A stretch of DNA of 64,000 nt, from assembly GCF_904849725.1 (NCBI RefSeq), contig NC_058520.1, positions 399,045,993-399,109,992 of the forward strand. The letters run 5' to 3'. Origin of the DNA: Hordeum vulgare subsp. vulgare. Its lineage: Eukaryota > Streptophyta > Magnoliopsida > Poales > Poaceae. Positions 22,735 through 34,774 of the stretch are shown here, piece by piece (position 1 is the stretch's first letter; each line of letters begins with the position of its first letter). The position numbers and the translations under genes were made by a program. The notes beneath the pieces are model-generated. The model did not search any database. It worked only from the letters and a program-made list of their open reading frames with translations, and had not been told where the DNA came from.

Positions 22735-24544
22735 TGTTGGAAATATGCCCTAGAGGCAATAATAAATTAGTTATTATTATATTTCTTAGTTCATGATAAT
22801 CGTTTATTATCCATGCTATAATTGTATTGATTGGAAACACAATACTTGTGTGGATACATAGACAAAACACTGTCCCTAGTAAGCCTCTAGTTGACTAGCT
22901 CGTTGATCAAAGATGGTCAAGGTTTCCTGGCCATAGGCAAGTGTTGTCACTTGATAACGAGATCACATCATTAGGAGAATCATGTGATGGACTAGACCCA
23001 AACTAATAGACGTAGCATGTTGATCGTGTTATTTTGTTGCTACTGTTTTCTGCGTGTCAAGTATTTATTCCTATGACCATGAGATCATATAACTCACTGA
23101 CACCGAAGGAATGCTTTATGTGTATCAAACGTCGCAACGTGACTGGGTGACTATAAAGATGCTCTACAGGTATCTCCGAAGGTGTTAGTTGAGTTAGTAT
23201 GGATCAAGACTGGGATTTGTCACTCTGTATGACGGAGAGGTATCTCGGGGCCCACTCGGTAATACAACATCACACACAAGCCTTGCAAGCAATGTAACTT
23301 ATTGTAAGTTGCGGGATCTTGTATTACGGAACGAGTAAAGAGACTTGCCGGTAAACGAGATTGAAATAGGTATGCGGATACTGACGATCGAATCTCGGGC
23401 AAGTAACATACCGAAGGACAAAGGGAATGACATACGGGATTATGTGAATCCTTGGCACTAAGGTTCAAACGATAAGATCTTCGTAGAATATGTAGGATCC
23501 AATATGGGCATCCAGGTCCCGCTATTGGATATTGGCCGAGGAGTCTCTCGGGTCATGTCTACATAGTTCTCGAACCCGCAGGGTCTGCACACTTAAGGTT
23601 CGACGTTGTTTTATGCGTATTTGAGTTATATGGTTGGTTACCGAATGTTGTTCGGAGTCCCGTATGAGATCAAGGACGTCACGAGGGTTTCCGGAATGGT
23701 CCGGAAACGAAGATTGATATATAGGTTGACCTCATTTGGTTACCGGAAGGTTTTCGTGCATCACTGGAAAAGTTTCGGGCTCATCGGTAGTGTACCGAGA
23801 GTGCCGGGAGGGGTGCCGGGGACCATCGGGAGGGGTGTCACGCCCCAAGGGGTCTCATGGGCTATGGGAAGAGATAAACCAGCCCCTAGTGGTCTGGAAT
23901 AAGTTTCCACTAAGGCCCATAAGGTTTGAGAAGGAAAAAACACAAGGTGGAAAGAGTTTCCAAGTGGGAAGGTGGAATCCTACTCCAAGTAGGATTGGAG
24001 TAGGACTCCTCCACCTCCAATTTCGGCCAAACCTTTAGATTTTGAGGCTGCCTCCTCCCCTCCCTCCCACCTATATATACGGAGGTTTTAGGGCTGATTT
24101 GAGACGACTTTTCCACGGCAGCCCGACCACATACCTCCACGGTTTTTCCTCTAGATCGCGTTTCTGCGGAGCTCGGGCGGAGCCCTGCTGAGACAAGGTC
24201 ATCACCAACCTCCGGAGCGCCGTCACGCTGCCAGAGAACTCTTCTACCTCTCCGTCTCTCTTGCTGGATCAAGAAGGCCGAGATCATCGTCGAGCTGTAC
24301 GTGTGCTGAACGCGGAGGTGCCGTCCGTTCGGTACTAGATCGTGGGACTGATCGCGGGATTGTTCGCGGGGCGGATCGAGGGACGTGAGGACGTTCCACT
24401 ACATCAACCGCGTTCACTAACGCTTCTGCTGTACGATCTACAAGGGTACGTGGATCACTCATCCCCTCTCGTAGATGGACATCACCATGATAGGTCTTCG
24501 TGCGCGTAGGAAATTTTTTGTTTCCCATGCGACGTTCCCCAACA
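22735..24544 (+). repeat. A2 5' LTR
   Basis: 1810 bp, TG...CA ends. The TATA box CTATATATAC is at 24071-24080. It is followed by the variant primer site GTGGCATCATGAGC. Confidence 0.92.
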
Positions 24545-25790
24545 GTGGCATCATGAGCTAGGTTCATGCGTAGATGTCTTCTCGAGTAGAACACAAAAGT
24601 TTTTGTGGGCGGTGATGTGCGTTTTGCTGCCCTCCTTAGTCTTTTCTTGATTCCGCGGTATTGTTGGATTGAAGCGGCTTGGACCGACATTACTCGTACG
24701 CTTACGAGAGACTGGTTTCATCGCTACGAGTAACCCCCTTTGCTCAAAGATGACTGGCAAGTGACGGTTTCTCCAACTTTAGTTGAATCGGATTTGACCG
24801 AGGAGGTCCTTGGATGAGGTTAAATAGCAATTCATATATCTCCGTTGTGGTGTTTGCGTAAGTAAGATGCGATCCTACTAGATACCCTTGGTCACCACGT
24901 AAAACATGCAACAACAAAATTAGAGGACGTCTAACTTGTTTTTGCAGGGTATGATTGTGATGTGATATGGCCAATGATGTGATGTGATATATTGGATGTA
25001 TGAGATGATCATGTTGTAATAGAAATATCGACTTGCACGTCGATGCTACGGCAACCGGCAGGAGCCATAGGGTTGTCTTTATACTAACATATGTGCTTGC
25101 AGATGCGTTTACTATTTTGCTAGGATGTAGCTTTAGTAGTAATAGCATAAGTAGCACGACAACCCCGATGGCAACACGTTGATGGATGATCATGGTGTGG
25201 CGCCGGTGACAAGAAGATCGTGCCGGTGCTTTGGTGATGGAGATCAAGAAGCACGTGATGATGGCCATATCATGTCACTTATGAATTGCATGTGATGTTA
25301 ATCCTTTTATGCACCTTATTTTGCTTAGAACGACGGTAGCATTATGAGGTGATCTCTCACTAAAATTTCAAGACGAAATTGTGTTCTCCCCGACTGTGCA
25401 CCGTTGCGACAGTTCTTCGTTTCGAGACACCACGTGATGATCGGGTGTGATAGACTCAACGTTCACATACAACGGGTGCAAAACAGTTGCACACGCGGAA
25501 CACTCGGGTTAAGCTTGACGAGCCTAGCATGTGCAGACATGGCCTCGGAACACATGAGACCGAAAGGTCGAGCATGAACCGTATAGTTGATATGATTAGC
25601 ATAGGGATGCTTACCACTGAAACTATTCTCGACTCACGTGATGATCGGACTTGAGATAGCGGATTTGGATCATGTACCACTCAAATGACTAGAGAGATGT
25701 ACTTTTTGAGTGGGAGTTCTTAAGTAATATGATTAATTGAACTAATTGTCATGAACATAGTCTAATGGTCTTTGCGAATTACGATGTAGC
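24545..25790 (+). other. A2 untranslated leader
   Basis: Non-coding leader between the primer site and gag remnants, similar to the A3 leader on the other strand. No separate gene seen. Confidence 0.6.
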
Positions 25791-28700
25791 TTGCGCTATA
25801 GCTCTACTGTTTTTATATGTTCCTAGAGAATATTTAGTTGAAAATTGATAGTAGCAACCTTTGCAGACTAAGTCTGTAAAACCGAGGACTGTCCTCGTTG
25901 CTACGCAGAAGGCTTATGTCCTTAATGCACCACTCGGTGTGCTGCACCTCGAGCGTCGTCTGTGGATGCTATGAACATCCGACATACACGTTTCTGATGA
26001 CTACACGATAGTTCAGTGGAAGATACTTGATGGCTTAGAAGCAAGGCGCCGAAAACGTTGTAAAACGTCACGGAACATAAGTGATGTTCTAAAGAGATGA
26101 AATTGTGATTTCATGCTTGTGCCCTTGTTAAGAGGTACGAGACCTCCGACAAGATTCTTTGTCCACAAAGCACAGGAGAAAAGGCTCAATCGTTGAGCAT
26201 GTGCTCAGATTGTCTGAGTACGACAATCGCTTGAATCAAGTGGGAGTTAATCTTCCAGATGAGATAGTGATAGTTCTCCAAAGTCACTGCCACCAAGCTG
26301 TGAGAGCTTCGTGATGAACTATAACATATCAAGGATACATACAATGATCCTTGAGCGATTCGCGATGTTTGACACTGCGAAAGTAGAAATCAAGAAGGAG
26401 CATCAATAGTTGATGGTTTGTAAAACCACTAAGTTTCAAGAAAGGCAAGGGCTAGAAGGGATACTTCGTGAAACGGCAAAACAGTTGCTGCACTAATGAA
26501 GAGACCCAAGATTAAACCCAAACCCGAGACTAAGTGCTTCTGTAATGAGGGGAACAATCACTGAGGCGGAGCAACTCAAGATACTTGGTAGATAAGAAGG
26601 CTGGCAAAAGTCGAAAGAAGTGTATTTGATATACATGATGTTGATGTGTACTTTACTAGTACTCCTAGTAGCATGAGGGTATTGGATACCGGTTCGGTTG
26701 CTAAGTGATTAGTAACACGAAATGAAAGCTACGACATAAACGGAGACTAGCTAAAGGCGAGGTGACGATACGTGTTGGAAGTGTTTCCAAGATTGATATG
26801 ATCAAACGTTGCACGCTCCCTCTACCATCGGGATTGGTGTTAAACCTAAATAATTGTTATTTGGTGCTTATGTTAAGCATGAACATGATTGGATCGTGTT
26901 TATTGCAATACTATTATTCATTCAAAGAGAATAATTGTTACTCTATTTGCTTGAATGATCACCTTCAATGGTTTATTGAATCTCGATTGTAGTGTTACAC
27001 ATTGGTGCCAAAAGATATGAGTTAATAATGATAGTACCACTTACTTGTGGCACTGCCGCTTGAGTCATGTTAGTATAAATTGCATGAAGAGGCTCCATGC
27101 TGATGGATCTTTGTACTCACCTGATTTCGAATCACTAGTGACATGCAAATCATACCACATGAGCAAGGCCTTGTTTTCATTGAGATGAAATAAGATAGTA
27201 ACTTGTTGGAAGTGATACATTTTGATGTATGCAGTCCAATGGATGCTCAGGCACGTAGTGGATATCATTATGTTCTTACTTCACTGACGATTTGAGTAGA
27301 TACTAGAGTATTTACTTAATGAATCACAAGTCTGAAATATTGAAAAGTTCAATTCTGTTTCGGAGTGAAGTTCGTCGTAACAAGAGGATAAACTGTCTAC
27401 GATACGATCATGGAAATGAATATCTGAGTTACGAGTTTTGGTACGCAGTTAAGACAATGTGGAAATTGTTTCGCAGTTCATGCCACCTGGAACATCATAG
27501 TGTGATGATGTGTCTGAACGTCATAGCCACGCACTATTTGGTATGGTGCATACTATGATGTCTCTTATCGAATTACCACTGTCGTTTATGGGTTATGCAT
27601 TAGAGACAACCGCACTCACTTTAAATAGGGCACCACGTATTTCCGTTGAGATGACACAGTATAGACTGAGGTTTAGAGAAATCTAAACTGTCGTTTCTTG
27701 AAAGTTTGGGGCTTCGACACTTATGTGAAAAAAGTTTCTGTCTGATGAGCTCGAACCCAAAGCGGATAAATGCATCTTCATAGGATATCCAAAAACAGTT
27801 GGGTACATCTCCTATCTCAGATCCGAAAGCAAAGTGTTTATTTCTAGAAACGGATCCTTTCTCGAGGAAAGGTTTCTCTCGAAAGAATTGAGTGGGAGGG
27901 TAGTAGAACTTGATGAGGTTATTGAACCATCACTTCAACCAGTGTGTAGCAGGGCGTAGGAAGTTGTTCCTGTGGCGCCTACACCAATTGAAGTGGAAGC
28001 TGATGATGGTGATCATTGAGCTTCGAATCAAGTTACTACGAACCTCGTAGGTTGACAAGGTCGCGTACTGCTGCAGAGTAGTACGGTAACCCTGTCTTGG
28101 AGGTCATGTTGTTGAGCAACAGTGAACCTACGAGTTATGGAGAAAGCGATGGTGGGCCCAGATTCCGACAAATGGCTGGAAGCCATGAAATCCGAGAGAG
28201 GATCCATGGATGAAAACAAAGTGTAGACTTTGGAAGAATTACTTGATGGTCATAGGACTATTGAGTAAAGATGGATCTTTAAAGGAAAACAGACGATGAT
28301 GGTGATAAGTCACTATTAAGAAAAGCTCGACTTGTCGCAAAGATGTTTTCGACAAGATCAAACAATTGACTATGATGAGACTTTATCACTCGTAGCGATG
28401 CTAAAGGTCTGTTAGAATTATGTTAGTTGTTGATGCATTATTTATGAAATATTGCACGTAGGATGTCAAAACATTGTTTCCTCGACGGTTTCCTTGAGCA
28501 AACATTGTATGTGATGCAACCAGGAGGTTTTGTCGATCCTAAAGATACTAGCAAGTATGCAAGCTTCAGCGATCCTTCAATGGACTGGTGCAAGCATCTC
28601 GGAGTTGGAATATATATACTTTGATGAGATGATCAAAGATTTTGGGTTTGTACAAGGTTTATGAGAAACTTGTATTTCCAAAGAAGTGAGTGGGAGCACT

Positions 28701-29505
28701 ATAGAATTTCTGATAAGTATATGTGGTTGACATATTGTGGATCAGAAGTAATGTAGAATTTCTGTAAATCTTGCAAGGTTGTTTGAAAGTAGTTTTTCAA
28801 AGGAATACCTAGATTGCGCTACTTGAATGTTGAGCATCAAAGACCTATGGAGATAGATCGAAAGCGCTTAATAGAAGTTTCAACAAGATGCATGCCTTGA
28901 CAAGTTTTTGAAGGAGTTCAAAATAGATTAGTAAAGAAGGAGTTCTTGGTTGCGTTGTAAGGTGTGAATTTGAGTAAGACTCAAAACCCGACCACGGCAG
29001 AATAAAGAGAATAGACGAAGGTCGTCTTCTATGCCTTAGCCGTAGAATCTAAAGTATGCCATGCTGTGTACCGCACCTGATGTGTGCCTTGACTCAAAGT
29101 CTGTTGAGGGTACAGAGAGTGATCCATGATTGAATCACTAGCAGCGGTCAAAATTTATCCTTAGTAACTAATGGACTAAGGAATTTTTCTCGATTATGGA
29201 GGTGGTTAAAGAGTTTGTCATAAAGGGTTACGTCAATGCAAGCTTTGACACTAATCCGGATAACTATGAGTAGTGAAACAGATTCGTATAGTAGAGTAGA
29301 TATTTGGAGCATTTCCGAATAGCACGTGGTAGCAGCATCTATAAGATTTCTAAAGAACGCACGAATCTGAAAGTTTCAGAACCGTTGACTAAAACCTCTC
29401 TCACGAGCAAGACGTGATCAGACCCCATAACTATATGGGTGTTGGATTCATTGGAATCACATGGTGATGTGAACTAGATTATTGACTCTAGTGCAAGTGG
29501 GAGAC
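25791..29505 (+). pseudogene. A2 gag-pol remnant
   Basis: Short recognisable islands in shifting frames. A zinc-knuckle trace lies near 26538 (C-F-C-N-x-G-N-N-H). The protease reads L-D-T-G-S-V near 26690. An integrase zinc-region trace with H-C-R-L-S-H is near 27055. Y-V-V-D-I-L, in place of the catalytic Y-V-D-D, is near 28720. RNase H-like G-Y-V-N-A-S-F-D-T-N-P-D is near 29230. The damage is spread along the whole length and no product can be made. AAGTGGGAGAC before 29506 is the polypurine tract. Confidence 0.8.
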
Positions 29506-31315
29506 TGTTGGAAATATGCCCTAGAGGCAATAATAAATTAGTTATTATTATATTTCTTAGTTCATGATAATCGTTTATTATCCATGCTATAATTGTATTG
29601 ATTGGAAACACAATACTTGTGTGGATACATAGACAAAACACTGTCCCTAGTAAGCCTCTAGTTGACTAGCTCGTTGATCAAAGATGGTCAAGGTTTCCTG
29701 GCCATAGGCAAGTGTTGTCACTTGATAACGAGATCACATCATTAGGAGAATCATGTGATGGACTAGACCCAAACTAATAGACGTAGCATGTTGATCGTGT
29801 TATTTTGTTGCTACTGTTTTCTGCGTGTCAAGTATTTATTCCTATGACCATGAGATCATATAACTCACTGACACCGGAGGAATGCTTTGTGTGTATCAAA
29901 CGTCGCAACGTGACTGGGTGACTATAAAGATGCTCTACAGGTATCTCCGAAGGTGTTAGTTGAGTTAGTATGGATCAAGACTGGGATTTGTCACTCTGTA
30001 TGACGGAGAGGTATCTCGGGGCCCACTCGGTAATACAACATCACACACAAGCCTTGCAAGCAATGTAACTTAGTGTAAGTTGCGGGATCTTGTATTACGG
30101 AACAAGTAAAGAGACTTGCCGGTAAACGAGATTGAAATAGGTATGCGGATACTGACGATCGAATCTCGGGCAAGTAACATACCGAAGGACAAAGGGAATG
30201 ACATACGGGATTATGCGAATCCTTGGCACTGAGGTTCAAACGATAAGATCTTCGTAGAATATGTAGGATCCAATATGGGCATCCAGGTCCCGCTATTGGA
30301 TATTGGCCGAGGAGTCTCTCGGGTCATGTCTACATAGTTCTCGAACCCGCAGGGTCTGCACACTTAAGGTTCGACGTTGTTTTATGCGTATTTGAGTTAT
30401 ATGGTTGGTTACCGAATGTTGTTCGGAGTCCCGGATGAGATCAAGGACGTCACGAGGGTTTCCGGAATGGTCCGGAAACGAAGATTGATATATAGGATGA
30501 CCTCAGTTGGTTACCGGAAGGTTTTCGTGCATCACTGGAAAAGTTTCGGGCTCATCGGTAGTGTACCGAGAGTGCCGGGAGGGGTGCCGGGGACCATCGG
30601 GAGGGGTGTCACGCCCCAAGGGGTCTCATGGGCTATGGGAAGAGATAAACCAGCCCCTAGTGGTCTGGAATAAGTTCCCACTAAGGCCCATAAGGTTTGA
30701 GAAGGAAAAAACACAAGGTGGAAAGAGTTTCCAAGTGGGAAGGTGGAATCCTACTCGAAGTAGGATTGGAGTAGGACTCCTCCACCTCCAATTTCGGCCA
30801 AACCTTTAGATTTTGAGGCTGCCTCCTCCCCTCCCTCCCACCTATATATACGGAGGTTTTAGGGCTGATTTGAGACGACTTTTCCACGGCAGCCCGACCA
30901 CATACCTCCACGGTTTTTCCTCTAGATCGCGTTTCTGCGGAGCTCGGGCGGAGCCCTGCTGAGACAAGGTCATCACCAACCTCCGGAGCGCCGTCACGCT
31001 GCCGGAGAACTCTTCTACCTCTCCGTCTCTCTTGCTGGATCAAGAAGGCCGAGATCATCGTCGAGCTGTACGTGTGCTGAACGCGGAGGTGCCGTCCGTT
31101 CGGTACTAGATCGTGGGACTGATCGCGGGATTGTTCGCGGGGCGGATCGAGGGAGGTGAGGACGTTCCACTACATCAACCGCGTTCACTAACGCTTCTGC
31201 TGTACGATCTACAAGGGTACGTGGATCACTCATCCCCTCTCGTAGATGGACATCACCATGATAGGTCTTCGTGCGCGTAGGAAAATTTTTGTTTCCCATG
31301 CGACGTTCCCCAACA
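29506..31315 (+). repeat. A2 3' LTR
   Basis: 1810 bp, nearly identical to the 5' LTR. The TATA box is near 30843. An open frame begins in its last 70 bp and runs on into the A1 gag; this is a chance fusion created by the insertion. Confidence 0.92.
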
Positions 31316-31320
31316 CACAA

Positions 31321-34300
31321 CCGGCGTTGCCAGAAGTTATGAACGTCTCGCAAACGCGCAAGGATGACTACTCATTAGTTCAATGTGTAGTTTTGTATGG
31401 CTTAGAACCGGGACTTCAAAGACGTTTTGAACGTCATGGACCATATGAGATGTTCCAGGAGCTGAAGTTTATATTTGAGAATAATGCCCGTATCGAGAGG
31501 TATGAAACCTCCGATAAGTTCTATGCTTGCAAAATGGAGGAGAACGGGTCTGTTAGTGAACATGTGCTCAGAATGTTTGGGTACGCTAACCGTCTAGTTG
31601 AGCTGGGGATTGCTCTCCTGCAAGAGGCTATCACTGACAGAGTTCTTCAGTCATTGACACCTAGCTATAGAGGCTTTGTGTTAAACTCTAACACGCAAGG
31701 GATGAATAAATCACTCGTCGAGCTGTTTGCGATGTCGAAAGTCGCTGAGTCAGAAATCCAGAAAGAACATCAAGTGTTGATGGTCAATAAGACCACCAGT
31801 TTCAAGAAAACGGCAAGGGCAAGAAGGGTATCTCCAAGAAGAGTGGAAAAGTTGTGGCCCTCCGACGAAGAAACCCAAGGTTGGACCCAAGCCGGATCTT
31901 GTTTATTGCGAAACGATTACTCATTTAAGTCAAAGAATAATGGTTATTCTATTTATATGAGTAATATCTTTTATGGCTATGCACCCAATGTGAGGGGTTT
32001 GTTCATGTTGAATCTAGATAGTGATGATACACATATACATAACATTGAAGCCAAAAGATGTAGAGTTGATAATGATAGCACCACTTTCTTGTGGAACTGG
32101 CGCTTAGGTCATATTGGCATAAAACGCATGAAGAAACTCCATGTTGATGGACTTTTGGAGTCACTTGATTTTGAATCACTTGACACATGTGAGCCATGAC
32201 TCATGGGCAAGATAACTAAGACTCTGTTCTCCGGAACAATGGAGTGGGCAAGTGACTTGTTGGAGATCATACATACTGATGTGTGCGGACCAATGAGCAT
32301 AGAGGCGCGTGGTGGTTATCGTTATTTTCTCACCTTCACAGATGATTTGAGTAGATATGGTCATATTTACTTGATGAAACAAAAGTCTGGAACATTTGAA
32401 AAGTTCAAGCAATTTTAGAGTGAAGTTGAGAATCGTCATAACAAGAAGATCAAGTTCCCGCGATCTGATCGAGGAGGTGAGTATCTGAGTTATGAGTTTG
32501 TCACTCACTTAAGACAATGTGGAATTGTTTCACAGTCGACGCCGCTTGGAACACCATAGCGTAATGGTGTGTCCAAACGTCGTAATCGCACTTTATTAGA
32601 TATGGTGTTTTGGGGTTATGCATTAGAGACAGCTGCATTCACTTTAAATAGGGCACCATCAAAATCCGTTGAGACGACGCCATATGAGATGTGGTTTGGC
32701 AAGAAGCCAAAGTTGTCGTTTCTTAAAGTTTGGGGATGTGATGCTTATGTCAAAAAGCTTCAGCCTAAAAAGCTGGAATCCAAAGTAGAAAAGTGTGTCT
32801 TCATAGGATACCGAAAAGAGACAGTTGGGTATACCTTTTATCTTAGATCTGAGTGCAAAGTGTTTGCCGCTAAGAACGGAGCATTTCTTGAGAAAGAGTT
32901 TCTCTCGAAAGAATTGAGTGGGAGGAACATAGAACTTAATGAGGTTATAGAACCTTTGCTTCAACCAGCTGGTGGCGCGGGATAGAAAGAAGTTTATGTC
33001 AAAGCTACACCATTTGAAGAGGAAGCTAATGATGATGATCATGAAGCTTCAGATCAAGTTGTTGTCGAACCTCGTAGGTCGACAAGGGTGCATGCTGCTC
33101 CTGAGTGGTACGACAACCCTGTGTTATCAATCATGTTGTTAGACAACGATGAACCTACGAGCTATGGAGAAGCAATGGTGGGCCCAGATTCCAACAAAAG
33201 GTTAGTGGCCATGAAATCCGAGATAGGATCTATGTATGAAAACAAACTATGGACTTTGGAAGTATTACCTGAAGGGCGAAAGGCCGTTCAGAACAAATGA
33301 ATTTTTAAGAATAATACGGACGCAGACGGTGATATCATCGTCTATAAAGCTCGACTTGTGGCAAAGGGTTTTCCAAAAGTTTAAGGGGTTGGCTACGATG
33401 AGACTTTATCACCCGTAGAGATGCTTAAGTCCGTCAGAATCATGTTAGCAATAGTTGCATTTTTCGATTATGAAATTTGGTAGATGGATGTGAAAACAAT
33501 GTTCCTTAATGGGTGTCTTAATGAAGAGTTGTATATGATGCAACCGTAAGGTTTTGTCGATCTAGAGAATGCTAACAAAGCATGCAAGCTCCAGCGATCC
33601 ATTTATGGACTCGTGCAAGCATCTCGGAGTTGTAATTAGCACTTTGATGAGGTGATCAAGGCGTTCGGGTTTATACAAGTTTATGGAGAAGCTTGTATTT
33701 ACAAGAAAGTGAGTGGGAGCTCTATAGCGTTTCTAATATTATATGTGGATGACATATTGCTGATTGGAAACAATATAGAACTTTTGGGAAGCGTAAAGGA
33801 CTACTTGAATAAAAGTGTTTCAATGAAGGGCCTAGGAGAAGCTGCTTACATATTGGGCATCAAGATCTATAAAGATAGATCAAGACGCTTGATAGGACTT
33901 TCACAGAGCACATACCTTGATAAAGTTTTGAAGAAGTTCAAAATGGAACAGTCCAAGAAGGGGTTCTTGTCTATGTTACAAGGTATAAAGTTGAGTAAGA
34001 CTGAATGCCCAGTAACTGCAGAAGATAGAGAAAAGATGAATGTCGTCCCCTATGCTTCAGCCATAGGGTCTATCATGTATGCAATGATGTGCACAAGACC
34101 TGATGTCAGCCTTGCCATAAGTATGGCGGGAAGGTTTCAAAGTAATCCTGGAGAGGAGCACCAGACAGCGGTCAAGAATATTCCTAAGTACCTGAAAAGG
34201 ACTAAGGAAATGTTTCTCGATTATGGAGGTGACAAAGAGCCCGTCGTAAAGGGTTACGTCGATGCAAGCTTTGACACTGATCCGGATGACTCTAAGTCGC

Positions 34301-34608
34301 AAACCAGATACTTATTTATTCTTAATGGGGGTGCGGTAAGTTGGTGCAGTTCCAAGCAAAGAGTGGTAGATGATTCTACGTGCGAAGCGGAGTACATAGT
34401 TGGTGCAGAAGCGGCAAAGGAAGGTGTCTGGATGAAGCAGTTCATGACAAATCTTGGAGTTGTGCCAAGTGCACTAGATCCAATGACTGTGTTCTGTGAC
34501 AACACTGGTGCCATTGCTCTAGCCAAGGAACCAAGGTTTCACAAGAGGACCAGACACATAAAGCGACGCTTCAATTCCATCTGCGATTACATCAAGGAGA
34601 GGACATAA
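31321..34608 (+). pseudogene. A1 gag-pol, main piece
   Basis: Gag from 31343 (L-E-P-G-L-Q-R-R-F-E-R-H) to about 31890. The sequence then jumps to S-C-L-L-R-N-D-Y-S-F-K-S, so the CCHC knuckle and protease are deleted. Integrase: C-E-P then a stop at 32197, H-T-D-V-C-G-P, R-S-D-R-G-G-E-Y. The RT has A-F-L-I-L-Y-V-D-D-I-L-L-I-G near 33750. RNase H has V-D-A-S-F-D-T-D-P-D-D-S and C-E-A-E-Y. Stops fall in 32197-33645, while 33652-34608 is open for 318 codons. Many stops replace Gln codons of the intact relative A3. Confidence 0.85.
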
Positions 34609-34774
34609 ATATTTGCAAAGTGCACACGGATCAGAATGTTGCAGACCCATTGACTAAATCTCTTCCACGAGCGAAACATGATCAACACCAGAATTGTATG
34701 TGTGTTAGATCCATTACATTGTAAATCACATAGTGATGTGAGCTAGATTATTGACTCTAGTGCAAGTGGGAGAC

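Larger units (their letters stand above)
22735..31315 (+). mobile_element. Angela-type Copia element A2, young but coding-dead
   Basis: 5' LTR 22735-24544 and 3' LTR 29506-31315, both 1810 bp. It is flanked by CACAA (22730-22734, 31316-31320). By eye the LTRs differ at about 14 positions, under 1%. The 5-kb interior keeps the order of gag, protease, integrase, RT and RNase H, but stops and frameshifts interrupt it so densely that no frame exceeds about 80 codons. It is nested in the gag of A1. Confidence 0.92.

Noticed and set aside
23606..24038. Repeated open frames of 98-148 codons in several Angela LTRs
   Set aside because: The same frames recur in each LTR copy on either strand (23606, 30377, 50940, 57916, 49159) because the LTRs are homologous. 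They show no protein-level conservation.
31246..32199. 317-codon open frame starting in an LTR
   Set aside because: It begins in the last 70 bp of the A2 LTR and runs by chance into the A1 gag. It is not a real fusion gene.
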